Below are positions 26,243 through 35,243 of a DNA stretch of 36,625 bases, piece after piece. This DNA comes from Mycolicibacterium porcinum. Its GTDB lineage: Bacteria > Actinomycetota > Actinomycetes > Mycobacteriales > Mycobacteriaceae. The position numbers were made by a program, and so were the translations under genes. The stretch lies in assembly GCA_001942045.1 (NCBI GenBank), contig MSTD01000032.1, positions 1 to 36,625 of the forward strand. The letters run 5' to 3'. Position 1 is the stretch's first letter. Every line of letters begins with the position of its first letter. The notes under the pieces were generated by a model. It was not told where the DNA came from, did not search any database, and saw only the letters and a program-made list of their open reading frames with translations.

Positions 26243-27682
26243 TCAGCTGTCCGAATCGGCGGACGCCTTCTCGGAACTTGCCGGGTCGCGCGAAGTGCTT
26301 GGCGCGCCCACGCTCTCGGACACCTTCTTGGCGGCACCGGTGAGGCTGCCGACCGAAGACTTCACCGTCGACCTGAGCTGATCGGCGGCGTCGGACACCG
26401 CGGACCGGACCTGCTCGCCGGTGCGCTTGGCGTCGGCGAAGGCCTTTCCGGGCCTGACCATGTTGCCCGCGGTCAGGTCGGTGGCACCGTTACCCCGCAC
26501 GGCGGAGGTCGCCTTCGGGGTCGCGCTGTCGCGATCGGTCCCGGCCGCGGCCTGCGTTTCCTTCGGGTCCGGCACCGCAGTGTTCAACGGCTTCAGCATG
26601 CTCGTGGCCGAAGTCGTGTCCGGGGCAACGCTCTTGACCGTGTCGGACACCTTGTCGGTGAGCTCCGAGACCGGATCGGTCTCTGGGTTGCCCGCCTTCT
26701 CGAAGACCTTGCCGACCCGCTTGATGACCTCGGCGTTGATGGCCCGGTTGAACTTGGCCATCGACAACGACGCATCGGCCACGCTGCGATTGATCGCGGT
26801 GGCGACCTGGATCAGATCCCCCGTGGCGAACGAGTCCATGGCCTGCTTCATGGCGGCTTCGAGCTGGCGGCTCAGTGTCCGCACCTGCAATCCGACCTCA
26901 TGCCCGAAGGTCGGCTCGGGGCTGAACCGCTGGCCGTTCCAGTCCACCAGCGTCCAGCCGTCCTCGGGGTTGCCCTCGATGACGACATAGTCGGTGTTGC
27001 CCAGGGCATGCTGGCTCAGCAGCATGCCCTTCTCCGCCAGCGTGAGGTTCTTGGCGTTCATCATGGTCCAGAACATGATGGTGCCGCCGTGGGAGAACAC
27101 GATGACGTTGCGATCGCCCTTGTCGTACATGGTCTTCAACGCACCCTCGACACGCGCGTCGAACTCGTTGCCGTCGATCGAACCCGGGATGCGGGCGTCG
27201 AGCTGACCGGCGAATGCCCACGCGATCGGCGCCTTGAGGTAACCGCCCATCGCACCGCTCTCGGGCGTGCCCTCGTAGTCGCCCGCCTCGATCTCCTGCA
27301 GACCGGGCAGCACCTGGATCGGCAGACCGAGATAGGCCGACATCGGTTCTGCGGTCTGCTGGGTTCGGATCATCTGCGATGCATAGATGGCGTCGTAGTT
27401 GTTGTCCCCCAGCTTGTCGACCACCGCCTGGGCCTGCTCGCGGCCCAGCGGAGTGAGCGACGGACCGGGCGTCGAGGTGTCGATGTTCCCCGATGTGTTG
27501 CCCGCGGACTGTCCGTGCCGCACGAACGTGACCCGCATGTTCTCGGCGGCCCACGCGGGCAGCACGGACATCACGAAGAAGCCGAAGGCAGTGAGCACGA
27601 TGCCCAGGCCTCTCCATGTCGTTCTCGAACGACGACGCACTGCGGGTACGGCGCCGTTGTCGAACTTGCTATGTCGGTCCAT
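26243..27682 (-). CDS. Exported histidine phosphatase family protein with long C-terminal tail
   Basis: This 479-residue protein has an N-terminal signal or anchor (hydrophobic 25-42, possible A-W-A cleavage at 43-45). A histidine phosphatase domain follows directly, with R55-H56-G57 (VTFVRHGQS) as the catalytic motif, the second histidine in VIVFSHGGTI and the acid in LQEIEAGDYEG. The last 180 residues are Ala/Ser/Thr/Lys-rich and partly helical, without a known domain, and may bind the envelope. The substrate is unknown; a phosphatase outside the membrane is likely. The start at 27682 is fixed by GGAGAGGA just upstream; 45 further open codons upstream lack such a site. It converges with sigA. 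Confidence 0.83.
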   Translation of the reverse strand: MDRHSKFDNGAVPAVRRRSRTTWRGLGIVLTAFGFFVMSVLPAWAAENMRVTFVRHGQSAGNTSGNIDTSTPGPSLTPLGREQAQAVVDKLGDNNYDAIYASQMIRTQQTAEPMSAYLGLPIQVLPGLQEIEAGDYEGTPESGAMGGYLKAPIAWAFAGQLDARIPGSIDGNEFDARVEGALKTMYDKGDRNVIVFSHGGTIMFWTMMNAKNLTLAEKGMLLSQHALGNTDYVVIEGNPEDGWTLVDWNGQRFSPEPTFGHEVGLQVRTLSRQLEAAMKQAMDSFATGDLIQVATAINRSVADASLSMAKFNRAINAEVIKRVGKVFEKAGNPETDPVSELTDKVSDTVKSVAPDTTSATSMLKPLNTAVPDPKETQAAAGTDRDSATPKATSAVRGNGATDLTAGNMVRPGKAFADAKRTGEQVRSAVSDAADQLRSTVKSSVGSLTGAAKKVSESVGAPSTSRDPASSEKASADSDS

Positions 27683-27996
27683 TTCCTCTCCATCTATCAG
27701 GTTGTCGAGCCGCGGTGACCACGACTCGGATCTGCCCGGTCGAATACGGCTGCACCACTGCGGATTTCGCCGGTGTGTCATCCGCCTCACTACGCCGGGC
27801 CATGTGATCGTGCGCACTCATGTCAGTCCAGGGAGCGGCAGTCTCGCTCAGCGGTACAAGAGTTTGAGCGCTGTGGTATAGCGGGGTTCGGCCCCCGATC
27901 GCACTGGCCCAGAACCGGATTGCGTCGATCCCGCTGCGCGGAACATGCGGACCGGCGCCGGCACCGATGTGATTTGGTGAGAGTGAGGAGGCGGAA
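27683..27996. other. 314-bp divergent intergenic region
   Basis: This gap separates the divergent phosphatase and esterase genes. I find no convincing gene in it. The plus strand has TGGTATAGC near 27874-27882, which fits an extended -10 for the esterase with a leader of about 108 nt. A 10-bp GC palindrome lies at 27952-27961. Both flanking genes have good ribosome-binding sites, so leaders are expected on both sides. Confidence 0.4.
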
Positions 27997-28923
27997 TTGA
28001 AAGTCGATCCCGAGATCGCGGCACTACTGCCCGTACTGAATACCGGTTTCCCCGCTGTCGAGACGATGAGTGGCGCCGAGGCCAGGGCCGCCGTGCGGTC
28101 CCGGTACCGGCCGCCCGAGCAGCCCCAGCCGATCGGATCGGTCGAGGATGTCGTCATTCCCGGCGACGTGCCGGTACGGATCTACCGTCCGGCAACGGAT
28201 CTGACCGGACCGGTGCCGATCGTGGTGTTCGCCCATGGCGGCGGGTTCGTGTTCTGCGACCTCGACACGCACGACGACCTCTGCCGGTCACTGTCCAACG
28301 GTGTCGGAGCGATGGTGGTGTCCGTGGACTACCGCCTGGCGCCGGAGTCACGCTGGCCGGCAGCCGCCGACGACGTCTTTGCCGCCTTGTGCTGGGTGGC
28401 GAACCGGGCCGATGAACTCGGCGGTGACGCGTCGAAGATCGTCGTCGCCGGCGACAGTGCCGGCGGCAACCTCGCCGCCGTCACCGCGATTCTCGCCCGC
28501 GATCGGGGCGGCCCGCAGATCGCGTGTCAGGCACTGCTGTATCCGGTGATCGCCGCCGACTTCGACACCGACTCCTACCGCCGTTTCGAAACCGGGTTCT
28601 ACAACACCCGTGCCGCCATGGCGTGGTACTGGGAGCAATACGTCCCGGACGCCGGCGACCGCAGCCATCCCCACGCCTCGCCACTGCACGCGGATGTGTC
28701 CGGACTGCCACCGGCAGTGGTGGTCACCGCAGGTTTCGACCCGCTGCACTCCGAGGGCGCAAGCTATGCCGAAACGCTTGCCGCCCAAGGTGTTCAAGTG
28801 GTGCACCGGGATTACCCCGGCGCCATCCACGGGTTCATGACCATGCCGACGCTGACCCTGGCCGACACCGCCAGACGGCAGGTGTGCGCCGACATCCGCG
28901 CAATGCTGGACCACGACGGCTGA
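27997..28923 (+). CDS. HSL-type alpha/beta hydrolase (esterase/lipase)
   Basis: This 308-residue esterase belongs to the hormone-sensitive-lipase (bacterial family IV) group. The oxyanion motif is H80-GGG and the nucleophile is S154 in GDSAGG. The acid is in GFDPLHSEG and the histidine in GAIHGF. VDYRLAPE is the usual family block. It has no signal peptide. The TTG start is supported by GAGGAG 6 nt upstream and by the typical N-terminus (VDPEIAALLPVLN). It converges with the Baeyer-Villiger monooxygenase gene, with a hairpin in between. Cleavage of the ester or lactone made by that enzyme is an attractive but unproved role. Confidence 0.9.
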   Translation: MKVDPEIAALLPVLNTGFPAVETMSGAEARAAVRSRYRPPEQPQPIGSVEDVVIPGDVPVRIYRPATDLTGPVPIVVFAHGGGFVFCDLDTHDDLCRSLSNGVGAMVVSVDYRLAPESRWPAAADDVFAALCWVANRADELGGDASKIVVAGDSAGGNLAAVTAILARDRGGPQIACQALLYPVIAADFDTDSYRRFETGFYNTRAAMAWYWEQYVPDAGDRSHPHASPLHADVSGLPPAVVVTAGFDPLHSEGASYAETLAAQGVQVVHRDYPGAIHGFMTMPTLTLADTARRQVCADIRAMLDHDG

Positions 28924-28931
28924 TCCGCCCA

Positions 28932-28956
28932 GGCCGGCGGCGGAAAGCCGCCGGCC
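28932..28956. terminator. GC-rich hairpin between esterase and BVMO genes
   Basis: GGCCGGCGGC and its perfect complement form a 10-bp stem around the loop GGAAA. It lies 8 bp after the esterase stop and 12 bp before the stop of the converging BVMO gene. There is no T-tract, so termination is plausible but unproved. Confidence 0.5.
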
Positions 28957-28968
28957 CTGCTGGGGCCG

Positions 28969-30615
28969 CTAGCCGGTCAGATCCTGGTGGATGTCGAAGC
29001 CCTTGTAGCCGGCCGCGGCCACGTCGGCGATGATCTCGCCGTACACGCCGAACCCGCCGACGAACGGCATGAACACCCGCGGCTTGCCCGGGATGTTCGC
29101 CCCGAGGTACCACGAATTCGCCTGCGGCATCAGTGTTTGAGCAGCGCGACGGCTGCATTCGGCCACCCACTCGGTGGCGGCGTCCTCGCGGGCCTCGATC
29201 GCCGGAGCGCCCTGGGCGTCGAGATAGGCGATCGCATCGGCCACCCAGTTCAGGTGCAACTCCGAGTGCAGCACCATGTTGGCCAGCACCGAAGGGGCGC
29301 CGGGACCGGCGATGTTGAACAGGTTCGGGAAGCCCGGCACACCGAGGCCGAGGTAGGTGATCGGCCCTTCGGCCCACGCCTCGTTGAGGGTCCGGCCGGC
29401 GCGGCCAACCACATTGAGCTTCTGAACCGAGCCGGTCATCGCGTCGAATCCGGTGGCCAGCACCAGTGCGTCGAGATCGTAGTGCGCCGCGGTGGTCTCG
29501 ATGCCGGAGGGATCGATCCGTTCGATCGGTGTGGCCCGCAGATTCACCAACGAGACGTTGTCCCGGTTGAAGGTCTGGAAGTAGTTGTCGTCGGTGCAGA
29601 TTCGCTTGGCCCCGATCGGGTGGTCCTTCGGGATCAGCACGTCGGCCACCGCGGGATCGTCGATCACGGCCCGCACCTTCTGCTCCCAGAACAGCCGCGC
29701 GGTGTCGTTGGCCTCGATGGTGAGCAGTTGGTCCGGGAAGGCCTTGGAGAACAGCACGCCGCCCAGTTCCCAGCGCCGCTCGTAGGTCTGCTGCAGCTCC
29801 TCGGCGGAGACCTCCAACGCCGACTTGGGGTGCGGCTGGTGCGGTGAGCCGCCGCCGCTGAGCATCGAGAGCCTGCGCCGCTCGGCGTAGCCGGCCTTCT
29901 GCGCCGCCCGCGTCTCGTCGTCGAGCGGAACGTTGCCGGCCGGCACGCTGTAGTTGGGGGTGCGCTGGAAGACGTAGAGTTGCGCGGCTTCCTTGGCGAT
30001 GCACGGGATCGCCTGGATGCCAGAGGATCCGGTACCGATCACCCCGACCCGCTTACCGCTGAAATCAACGCCCTCGTGCGGCCAGTGGGCGGTGTGGTAG
30101 ACCTCGCCGGCGAACGAATCGAGCCCCTCGATCGCCGGAATGTTCGCGTTCGACAGCGGACCGACCGCCAGGATGCAGAAGCGCGCGGACACCGCGTCGC
30201 CGCGTTCGGTGCGGACCTCCCAGCGCAGCGTCTTCTCGTCCAAGACCATGTCGGTCACACGGGTCTCGAAGGAAATGTCCCGGCGCAGGTCGAACCGATC
30301 GGCCACGTGATTGAGGTAGGCCAGGATCTCGGGCTGGGTGGCGTACTTCTCGGTCCAGTTCCACTCCTGCTCAAGGTCGGGGTCGAACGAGTAGGAGTAG
30401 TCGACACTCTCGACGTCGCACCGGGCTCCCGGATAGCGGTTCCAGTACCAGACGCCGCCCACGCCGGCCGCGGCCTCGAACACCCGCACCGAAAGGCCTT
30501 GCCCGCGAAGGCGATGCAGTGCGTACAGCCCGGCAAAACCGGCCCCCACCACAACGACATCCACCTCCGCGGTGGATGTTTCGGCGGTACCTGACGGAGC
30601 TGGCTGGGCTGTCAC
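28969..30615 (-). CDS. Baeyer-Villiger monooxygenase (FAD/NADPH)
   Basis: Type I Baeyer-Villiger monooxygenases insert oxygen next to a ketone carbonyl to give an ester or lactone. The 548-residue protein has an FAD Rossmann motif GAGFAG at 24-29. The BVMO fingerprint FxGxxxHxxxW is present as F168-G170-H174-W178 (FAGEVYHTAHW). A second Rossmann motif for NADPH is GTGSSG at 194-199. GGVWYWNRYPGARCDVES is the typical cyclohexanone/steroid-BVMO block. The GTG start has GAAAGG upstream. It is divergent from the WS/DGAT gene (246 bp). The ketone substrate is unknown; the cyclohexanone/steroid subgroup is suggested only by motif similarity. Confidence 0.92.
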   Translation of the reverse strand: MTAQPAPSGTAETSTAEVDVVVVGAGFAGLYALHRLRGQGLSVRVFEAAAGVGGVWYWNRYPGARCDVESVDYSYSFDPDLEQEWNWTEKYATQPEILAYLNHVADRFDLRRDISFETRVTDMVLDEKTLRWEVRTERGDAVSARFCILAVGPLSNANIPAIEGLDSFAGEVYHTAHWPHEGVDFSGKRVGVIGTGSSGIQAIPCIAKEAAQLYVFQRTPNYSVPAGNVPLDDETRAAQKAGYAERRRLSMLSGGGSPHQPHPKSALEVSAEELQQTYERRWELGGVLFSKAFPDQLLTIEANDTARLFWEQKVRAVIDDPAVADVLIPKDHPIGAKRICTDDNYFQTFNRDNVSLVNLRATPIERIDPSGIETTAAHYDLDALVLATGFDAMTGSVQKLNVVGRAGRTLNEAWAEGPITYLGLGVPGFPNLFNIAGPGAPSVLANMVLHSELHLNWVADAIAYLDAQGAPAIEAREDAATEWVAECSRRAAQTLMPQANSWYLGANIPGKPRVFMPFVGGFGVYGEIIADVAAAGYKGFDIHQDLTG

Positions 30616-30803
30616 TGTGTTGCCTTTCGCTTCGAGATTCGGCTTGTCACGTTACGAACCGGAGTGTGAGGCGGACAGCACTTGTCTCACTCACCGGTAC
30701 TGGGACCGGGCGCGGTGGCAGCAAAACGCCGGCCCGGCGCGGCGCCGTCGCCGTCAACCACAATCGGAGTCTCGCTGACCGGGAATTTTGCACCCGTTCG
30801 GCC

Positions 30804-30824
30804 CCTGAACCTCGATAGTTCAGG
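30804..30824. promoter_or_regulatory. Inverted repeat upstream of the WS/DGAT gene (candidate operator)
   Basis: CCTGAAC and GTTCAGG are perfect 7-bp arms around a 7-bp spacer, ending 37 bp before the GTG of the acyltransferase gene. The spacing suits a dimeric repressor (TetR or similar). Beyond it, the 246-bp divergent gap to the BVMO gene shows no gene. Confidence 0.45.
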
Positions 30825-30861
30825 CATCCACATCCGGGTGGTCAGCGAACGGGGGTAAGCA

Positions 30862-32247
30862 GTGAAGCGGTTGTCGGGCATGGATGCCATGTTCCTGTCG
30901 ATGGAGGGCACCGAGTGGCCGCAACACACGCTGGGGTTGATGATCCTCGATCCTTCCGGGGCACCGGGATTCGACTACGAACACCTGCGCGATCACCTGG
31001 ACCGGCGACTGCCGTACCTGCCGCAGTTCCGGCGCCGGATCCAACAGGTTCCGCTGCAACTCGACCGGCCGGTCTGGGTCGACGACCCGGCGTTCAAGCT
31101 GGATTACCACATCCACCGTGCCGCGCTGCCGGCTCCGGGCGGCACCCGCGAGCTGGCCGACCTGGTCGGGGAGATCCTGGCCCGCCAGCTCGACCGCAAC
31201 CAGCCGCTCTGGGAGAGCTGGTTCGTCGAAGGTCTGGACGGCGGGCGCGTGGCCTACATCGCCAAGACCCATCACTCGATGGTCGACGGAGTGTCCGGCG
31301 CGGGCCTGTCTTCGGTGCTGTGCGATGTCACCCCCGACGCCGACCGGCCCGTGGTGGACCTGCCCGAGGACGGCGAACAACCACGGCACTCCGCTGTCGA
31401 GCTGTTCGCGAAGGGCACGTTCGCGGCCGCCGCGTCCCCGCCGAAGATCGCCCGGTATCTCGGTCAGACCGTCCGGACCGCGGTGACCACCATCGGTCAC
31501 CTCCGGCGTGACAATCCCCCGCCGCGGCCGATGAGCGCGCCGAAGACGAGCTTCAACGGCGCGCTGAGTTCGCACCGCAGCTTCGCCTACACCTCGCTGC
31601 CGCTGTCCGATGTCAAGCACGCCAAGAACAGCTTCGGTGTGAAGGTCAACGACGTGATCCTGTGTGTCGTGTCGGGAGCGCTACGCAGTTACCTGACGAA
31701 ACGCGATGCGCTGCCGGAAAGCTCGATCCTGGCGACCGTGCCGATGTCGACGCGCGACGCCGGCGACGACGAGCCCGGCAATTTCGTGCACGCCATGGTC
31801 GCGACCCTCTGCACCGACGTAGCGGATCCGGTCGAGCGGCTGTCGGCCATCCACAACGGAATGAACAGCGCCAAAGCACTCGCCGAGGACCTGCAGGCGC
31901 AGCAGGGCGTCGGCCTGACCGACTTCACCCCGCCGCTGCTGCTGAACTTGCTGTTCAAAGGATTTCGGGCAGCGGGGCTCGAGGACAAGCTGCCACTGGC
32001 CAGCAACCTCATCGTCTCCAACGTGCCCGGCCCGCCCGTCCAGCTCTACATGGCAGGCGCCCGCATCGAGCACATCGTCCCGGTCGGCCCGTTGACCGTC
32101 GGGATGGGCATCAATGTCACGGTGTTCAGCTACGGCGAATTCGTCGACGTCGGCGTTCAGGCCGATCCGGACCTGGTCGAGGATCCATGGGAGCTACTCG
32201 AGGGCGCGACGGCCGAACTCGAGCGGCTGATGTCCGCCGCCGGCTGA
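30862..32247 (+). CDS. WS/DGAT-family O-acyltransferase
   Basis: These enzymes move an acyl group from acyl-CoA to a diacylglycerol or fatty alcohol, making triacylglycerol or wax ester. The 461-residue protein has the catalytic motif HHxxxDG as H137-H138-SMV-D142-G143, so it should be active. The N-terminal MKRLSGMDAMFL block and the later NDVILCVVSGALRSYL and SNVPGPPVQLYMAGA blocks are all typical. The GTG start has GGGGG upstream. It may store or mask the acids and alcohols made by the nearby catabolic genes. SDR genes follow after 149 bp on the same strand. Confidence 0.93.
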   Translation: MKRLSGMDAMFLSMEGTEWPQHTLGLMILDPSGAPGFDYEHLRDHLDRRLPYLPQFRRRIQQVPLQLDRPVWVDDPAFKLDYHIHRAALPAPGGTRELADLVGEILARQLDRNQPLWESWFVEGLDGGRVAYIAKTHHSMVDGVSGAGLSSVLCDVTPDADRPVVDLPEDGEQPRHSAVELFAKGTFAAAASPPKIARYLGQTVRTAVTTIGHLRRDNPPPRPMSAPKTSFNGALSSHRSFAYTSLPLSDVKHAKNSFGVKVNDVILCVVSGALRSYLTKRDALPESSILATVPMSTRDAGDDEPGNFVHAMVATLCTDVADPVERLSAIHNGMNSAKALAEDLQAQQGVGLTDFTPPLLLNLLFKGFRAAGLEDKLPLASNLIVSNVPGPPVQLYMAGARIEHIVPVGPLTVGMGINVTVFSYGEFVDVGVQADPDLVEDPWELLEGATAELERLMSAAG

Positions 32248-32310
32248 GCGGCTGCCCAGTCCGTTCCCGCTGAATGAGACTTTCCGCCACGCCCTCCGGG
32301 CGGCGGCGAA

Positions 32311-32316
32311 TATCGT
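32311..32316 (+). promoter_or_regulatory. Candidate -10 box (TATCGT) for the SDR pair
   Basis: TATCGT in the 149-bp gap after the WS/DGAT gene fits TANNNT and would give a leader of about 73 nt. The ribosome-binding site GAAAGGAAG is farther downstream. No clear -35. Confidence 0.3.
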
Positions 32317-32381
32317 TGAGTTCAAACCCCGACGGCGTTGCGGCCGAGATCGCCGCTGACTCCGCCGGTGACTCACGGTGA

Positions 32382-33173
<792 letters not shown>

Positions 33174-33178
33174 TCGTC

Positions 33179-33970
33179 ATGAAACGACTTGAGGGACGCC
33201 GGATCCTGGTGACCGGCGCGGGATCCGGGATCGGACAGGCCACCGCACTGCGACTGCTCGACGAAGGCGCCGCGGTGGTGGGCGCCGACATCTCGGCCGA
33301 AGGCCTGGAGACCACCGGCCAGAGCGCGCAGGAGGCCGGCACCGCCGACCGCTTCACCGCGCTGACGATGAACATCGGCGACGAGGCATCGGTGGTGGCC
33401 GGCGCACGCAGCGCGGTCGAGACGCTCGGCGGCCTCGACTCGGTGGTGAACGCGGCGGGCATGCTGCGCGCGGTGCACACCCACGAGATGAGCCTGCAGG
33501 AGTGGAACCAGATCATCACGGTCAACCTCACCGGGACATTCCTGGTGATCCGCGAGACGCTGCCGGCCCTACTGGAGAACCCGCAGAGCGCGATCGTGAA
33601 CTTCAGTTCGACGTCGGCGGCGTTCGCGCATCCGTACATGGCGGCCTACGCGGCGAGCAAGGGCGGTATTCAGGCGATGACCCATGCGCTGGCCCTGGAG
33701 TACGGCAAGCAGGGCCTGCGGGCCGTCAGTGTGGCGCCGGGCAGTATCAAATCCGGAATCACCGATGCCACACCGGGACTCGTACCCGCCGACGCCGACT
33801 GGTCGTTGTTCGCCAAGCTGTCACCCATCATGCCGACCAACCTCGACTCGGGTGGCGCCGGGATGGGCGCGCCGTCCGCGGTCGCGGGCGTGATCGCGAT
33901 GCTGGTATCCGACGACGGCGCCTTCATCAGCGGCACCGAGATCCGGATCGACGGCGGAACGCACGCCTGA
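33179..33970 (+). CDS. Short-chain dehydrogenase/reductase
   Basis: The second classical SDR has 263 residues. The cofactor motif is TGAGSGIG (12-19), D37 in GADIS suggests NAD(H), NAAG is at 91-94, and Y157-x3-K161 is the catalytic pair with serine near 143-145. The C-terminus SGTEIRIDGGTHA is typical. The start is ATG at 33179, 5 bp after the first SDR stop; a GTG at 33170, overlapping that stop as GTGA, is an alternative that adds three residues. The two SDRs are only moderately alike, so they may catalyse successive steps or different stereoisomers. A strong hairpin follows. Confidence 0.92.
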   Translation: MKRLEGRRILVTGAGSGIGQATALRLLDEGAAVVGADISAEGLETTGQSAQEAGTADRFTALTMNIGDEASVVAGARSAVETLGGLDSVVNAAGMLRAVHTHEMSLQEWNQIITVNLTGTFLVIRETLPALLENPQSAIVNFSSTSAAFAHPYMAAYAASKGGIQAMTHALALEYGKQGLRAVSVAPGSIKSGITDATPGLVPADADWSLFAKLSPIMPTNLDSGGAGMGAPSAVAGVIAMLVSDDGAFISGTEIRIDGGTHA

Positions 33971-33982
33971 TCACCGGCAACG

Positions 33983-34023
33983 AAACGGTGGGCGGCGCAG
34001 ACAATCAGCGCCGCCCACCGTTT
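33983..34023. terminator. Strong bidirectional terminator after the SDR pair
   Basis: A perfect 16-bp stem (AAACGGTGGGCGGCGC and complement) encloses a 9-nt loop. The right arm ends in TTTT and the left arm begins with AAA, so each strand has a short U-run after the stem. It lies 12 bp after the second SDR stop and 8 bp before the stop of the converging monooxygenase gene. Confidence 0.85.
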
Positions 34024-34031
34024 TCCGTCGG

Positions 34032-35114
34032 TTAGGGGGCCACGGCCCTCGACTCGCCGACCACCGTCGCCAGCCCGACGTGGGCATCCCGCCACCACCG
34101 CTGCACCGGGCTGGTCCGGCGCAGCGCGTCAACGCTTGAGTGACAGACGATCTCATCGATCGCCCGCACCGCCCGGCGGGCGGCGGCGATCTGATCCCGG
34201 CGCGCACGCGCCCGCATACCGGGATCGATCGGTCCGTCCAGCACGCGGTTGAAGGACGCCGTGAGCGTGTCGAGCAGCGCCAGCCGCGAAGCCCGGATCT
34301 CGGCGGCCGCGTGTTCGGAGAGCGGATCCTCGGCGTCTGCTGACCCGACATGGTGAGCCAGGGCGCCTTCGGCCATGCCGATCACCGCCGCGGTGATGCC
34401 CAGCGGCGCAATGGTGCTCAGCGGGATGTGGTAGATCGGGTTGCGCAGACCGGCGTGTCCTGCCGCGGTGCCGTCGACGATGCTGTTGTGGTTCAGCAGA
34501 CGATGCCCGGGAATGAACACGTCGTCGATCGTGATGCTCTTGCTTCCGGTGCCGATCAACCCGATCGCATCCCAGGAATCCTCGACGATGCTCAGATCCG
34601 ACCGCGGCACAAGCGAATAGCCGAGTCCGTCGGTGTCGCCGGCGCCGACCACGCGGGCCCCCACGACAACCCACTCGCAGTGGTCGATCGCGGCGACCGA
34701 GCGCCACTCGCCGGACAGCCGGTAGCCGCCGTCGACGGGCAGGAGCACTCCGGCCGGCGTGTGCGCCGAGGCGATCCAGACGTCGGAGTCGGCCTCCCAC
34801 ACCTCGTCGCGCAGACGCCGGTCCGCCGAGGCCAACGCCCACGGCGGCACACCAACCGAACCGGCGACCCATCCCGCTGCCCCGTCGAGCCGGGCGATTT
34901 CGAGAACAGCCTCGGCGAAATCGCCGGGATGGGTCTCGATGCCGCCGAACTCCGCGGGCTGCAGCATGTGCATCACCCCGGACTCACGCAGCGCGTCGAC
35001 CGTCCGGCTGTCGAGCCGGCCCAGCGTCTCGTTGACGGGCCCGAGTGCCTTGATCCGATCGGCATTCTCATAGATGCCGTCCAGAACGTCCCTGGTCATT
35101 TCAACACCACGCAT
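34032..35114 (-). CDS. Acyl-CoA-dehydrogenase-fold flavin monooxygenase (HsaA/HpaH-like)
   Basis: The 360-residue protein has the three-part acyl-CoA dehydrogenase fold of the group that uses reduced flavin to hydroxylate substrates (HsaA, HpaB-like, DszC). An N-terminal helical part contains MLQPAEFGGIETHPGDFAEAV. A middle beta domain has YRLSGEWRSVAAIDHCEWVVVGA and WDAIGLIGTGSKSITIDDVFIPGHR. The C-terminal Acyl-CoA_dh_2 bundle ends with VQRWWRDAHVGLATVV. There is no catalytic glutamate typical of true dehydrogenases that I can place. A flavin reductase partner is needed and is not in the window. The ATG at 35114 follows AAGGGAG; a downstream ATG at 35099 is less likely. It is divergent from the IclR gene. 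Confidence 0.85.
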   Translation of the reverse strand: MRGVEMTRDVLDGIYENADRIKALGPVNETLGRLDSRTVDALRESGVMHMLQPAEFGGIETHPGDFAEAVLEIARLDGAAGWVAGSVGVPPWALASADRRLRDEVWEADSDVWIASAHTPAGVLLPVDGGYRLSGEWRSVAAIDHCEWVVVGARVVGAGDTDGLGYSLVPRSDLSIVEDSWDAIGLIGTGSKSITIDDVFIPGHRLLNHNSIVDGTAAGHAGLRNPIYHIPLSTIAPLGITAAVIGMAEGALAHHVGSADAEDPLSEHAAAEIRASRLALLDTLTASFNRVLDGPIDPGMRARARRDQIAAARRAVRAIDEIVCHSSVDALRRTSPVQRWWRDAHVGLATVVGESRAVAP

Positions 35115-35144
35115 CCGAAACTCCCTTGTCGCGCGTATCGCGTG

Positions 35145-35161
35145 CTGACCACCATGGTCAG
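35145..35161. promoter_or_regulatory. Candidate IclR operator (inverted repeat)
   Basis: CTGACCA and TGGTCAG are perfect 7-bp arms around CCA, inside the 129-bp divergent gap between the monooxygenase and the IclR gene. Its centre is 39 bp from the monooxygenase ATG. The place and symmetry suit autoregulation and control of the divergent gene by the IclR protein. Confidence 0.55.
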
Positions 35162-35243
35162 GTACGTCACCCAAGTGCTTGCGGCAGCATCCCGCTGAGT
35201 GAGATCGTGGATGACCCACCGTTCGACGTCCTAGGGGGCGCAC

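Noticed and set aside
27936..27968. Possible ECF sigma promoter (GGAAC ... CGAT) before the esterase gene
   Set aside because: The spacer is about 20 nt and the -10 is not CGTT, outside known SigE/SigH patterns.
30666..30690. GTGAG-N15-CTCAC repeat upstream of the BVMO gene
   Set aside because: The arms are short, the spacing is wide, and the inner GACA/TGTC repeat has a different centre, so it is not a convincing operator.
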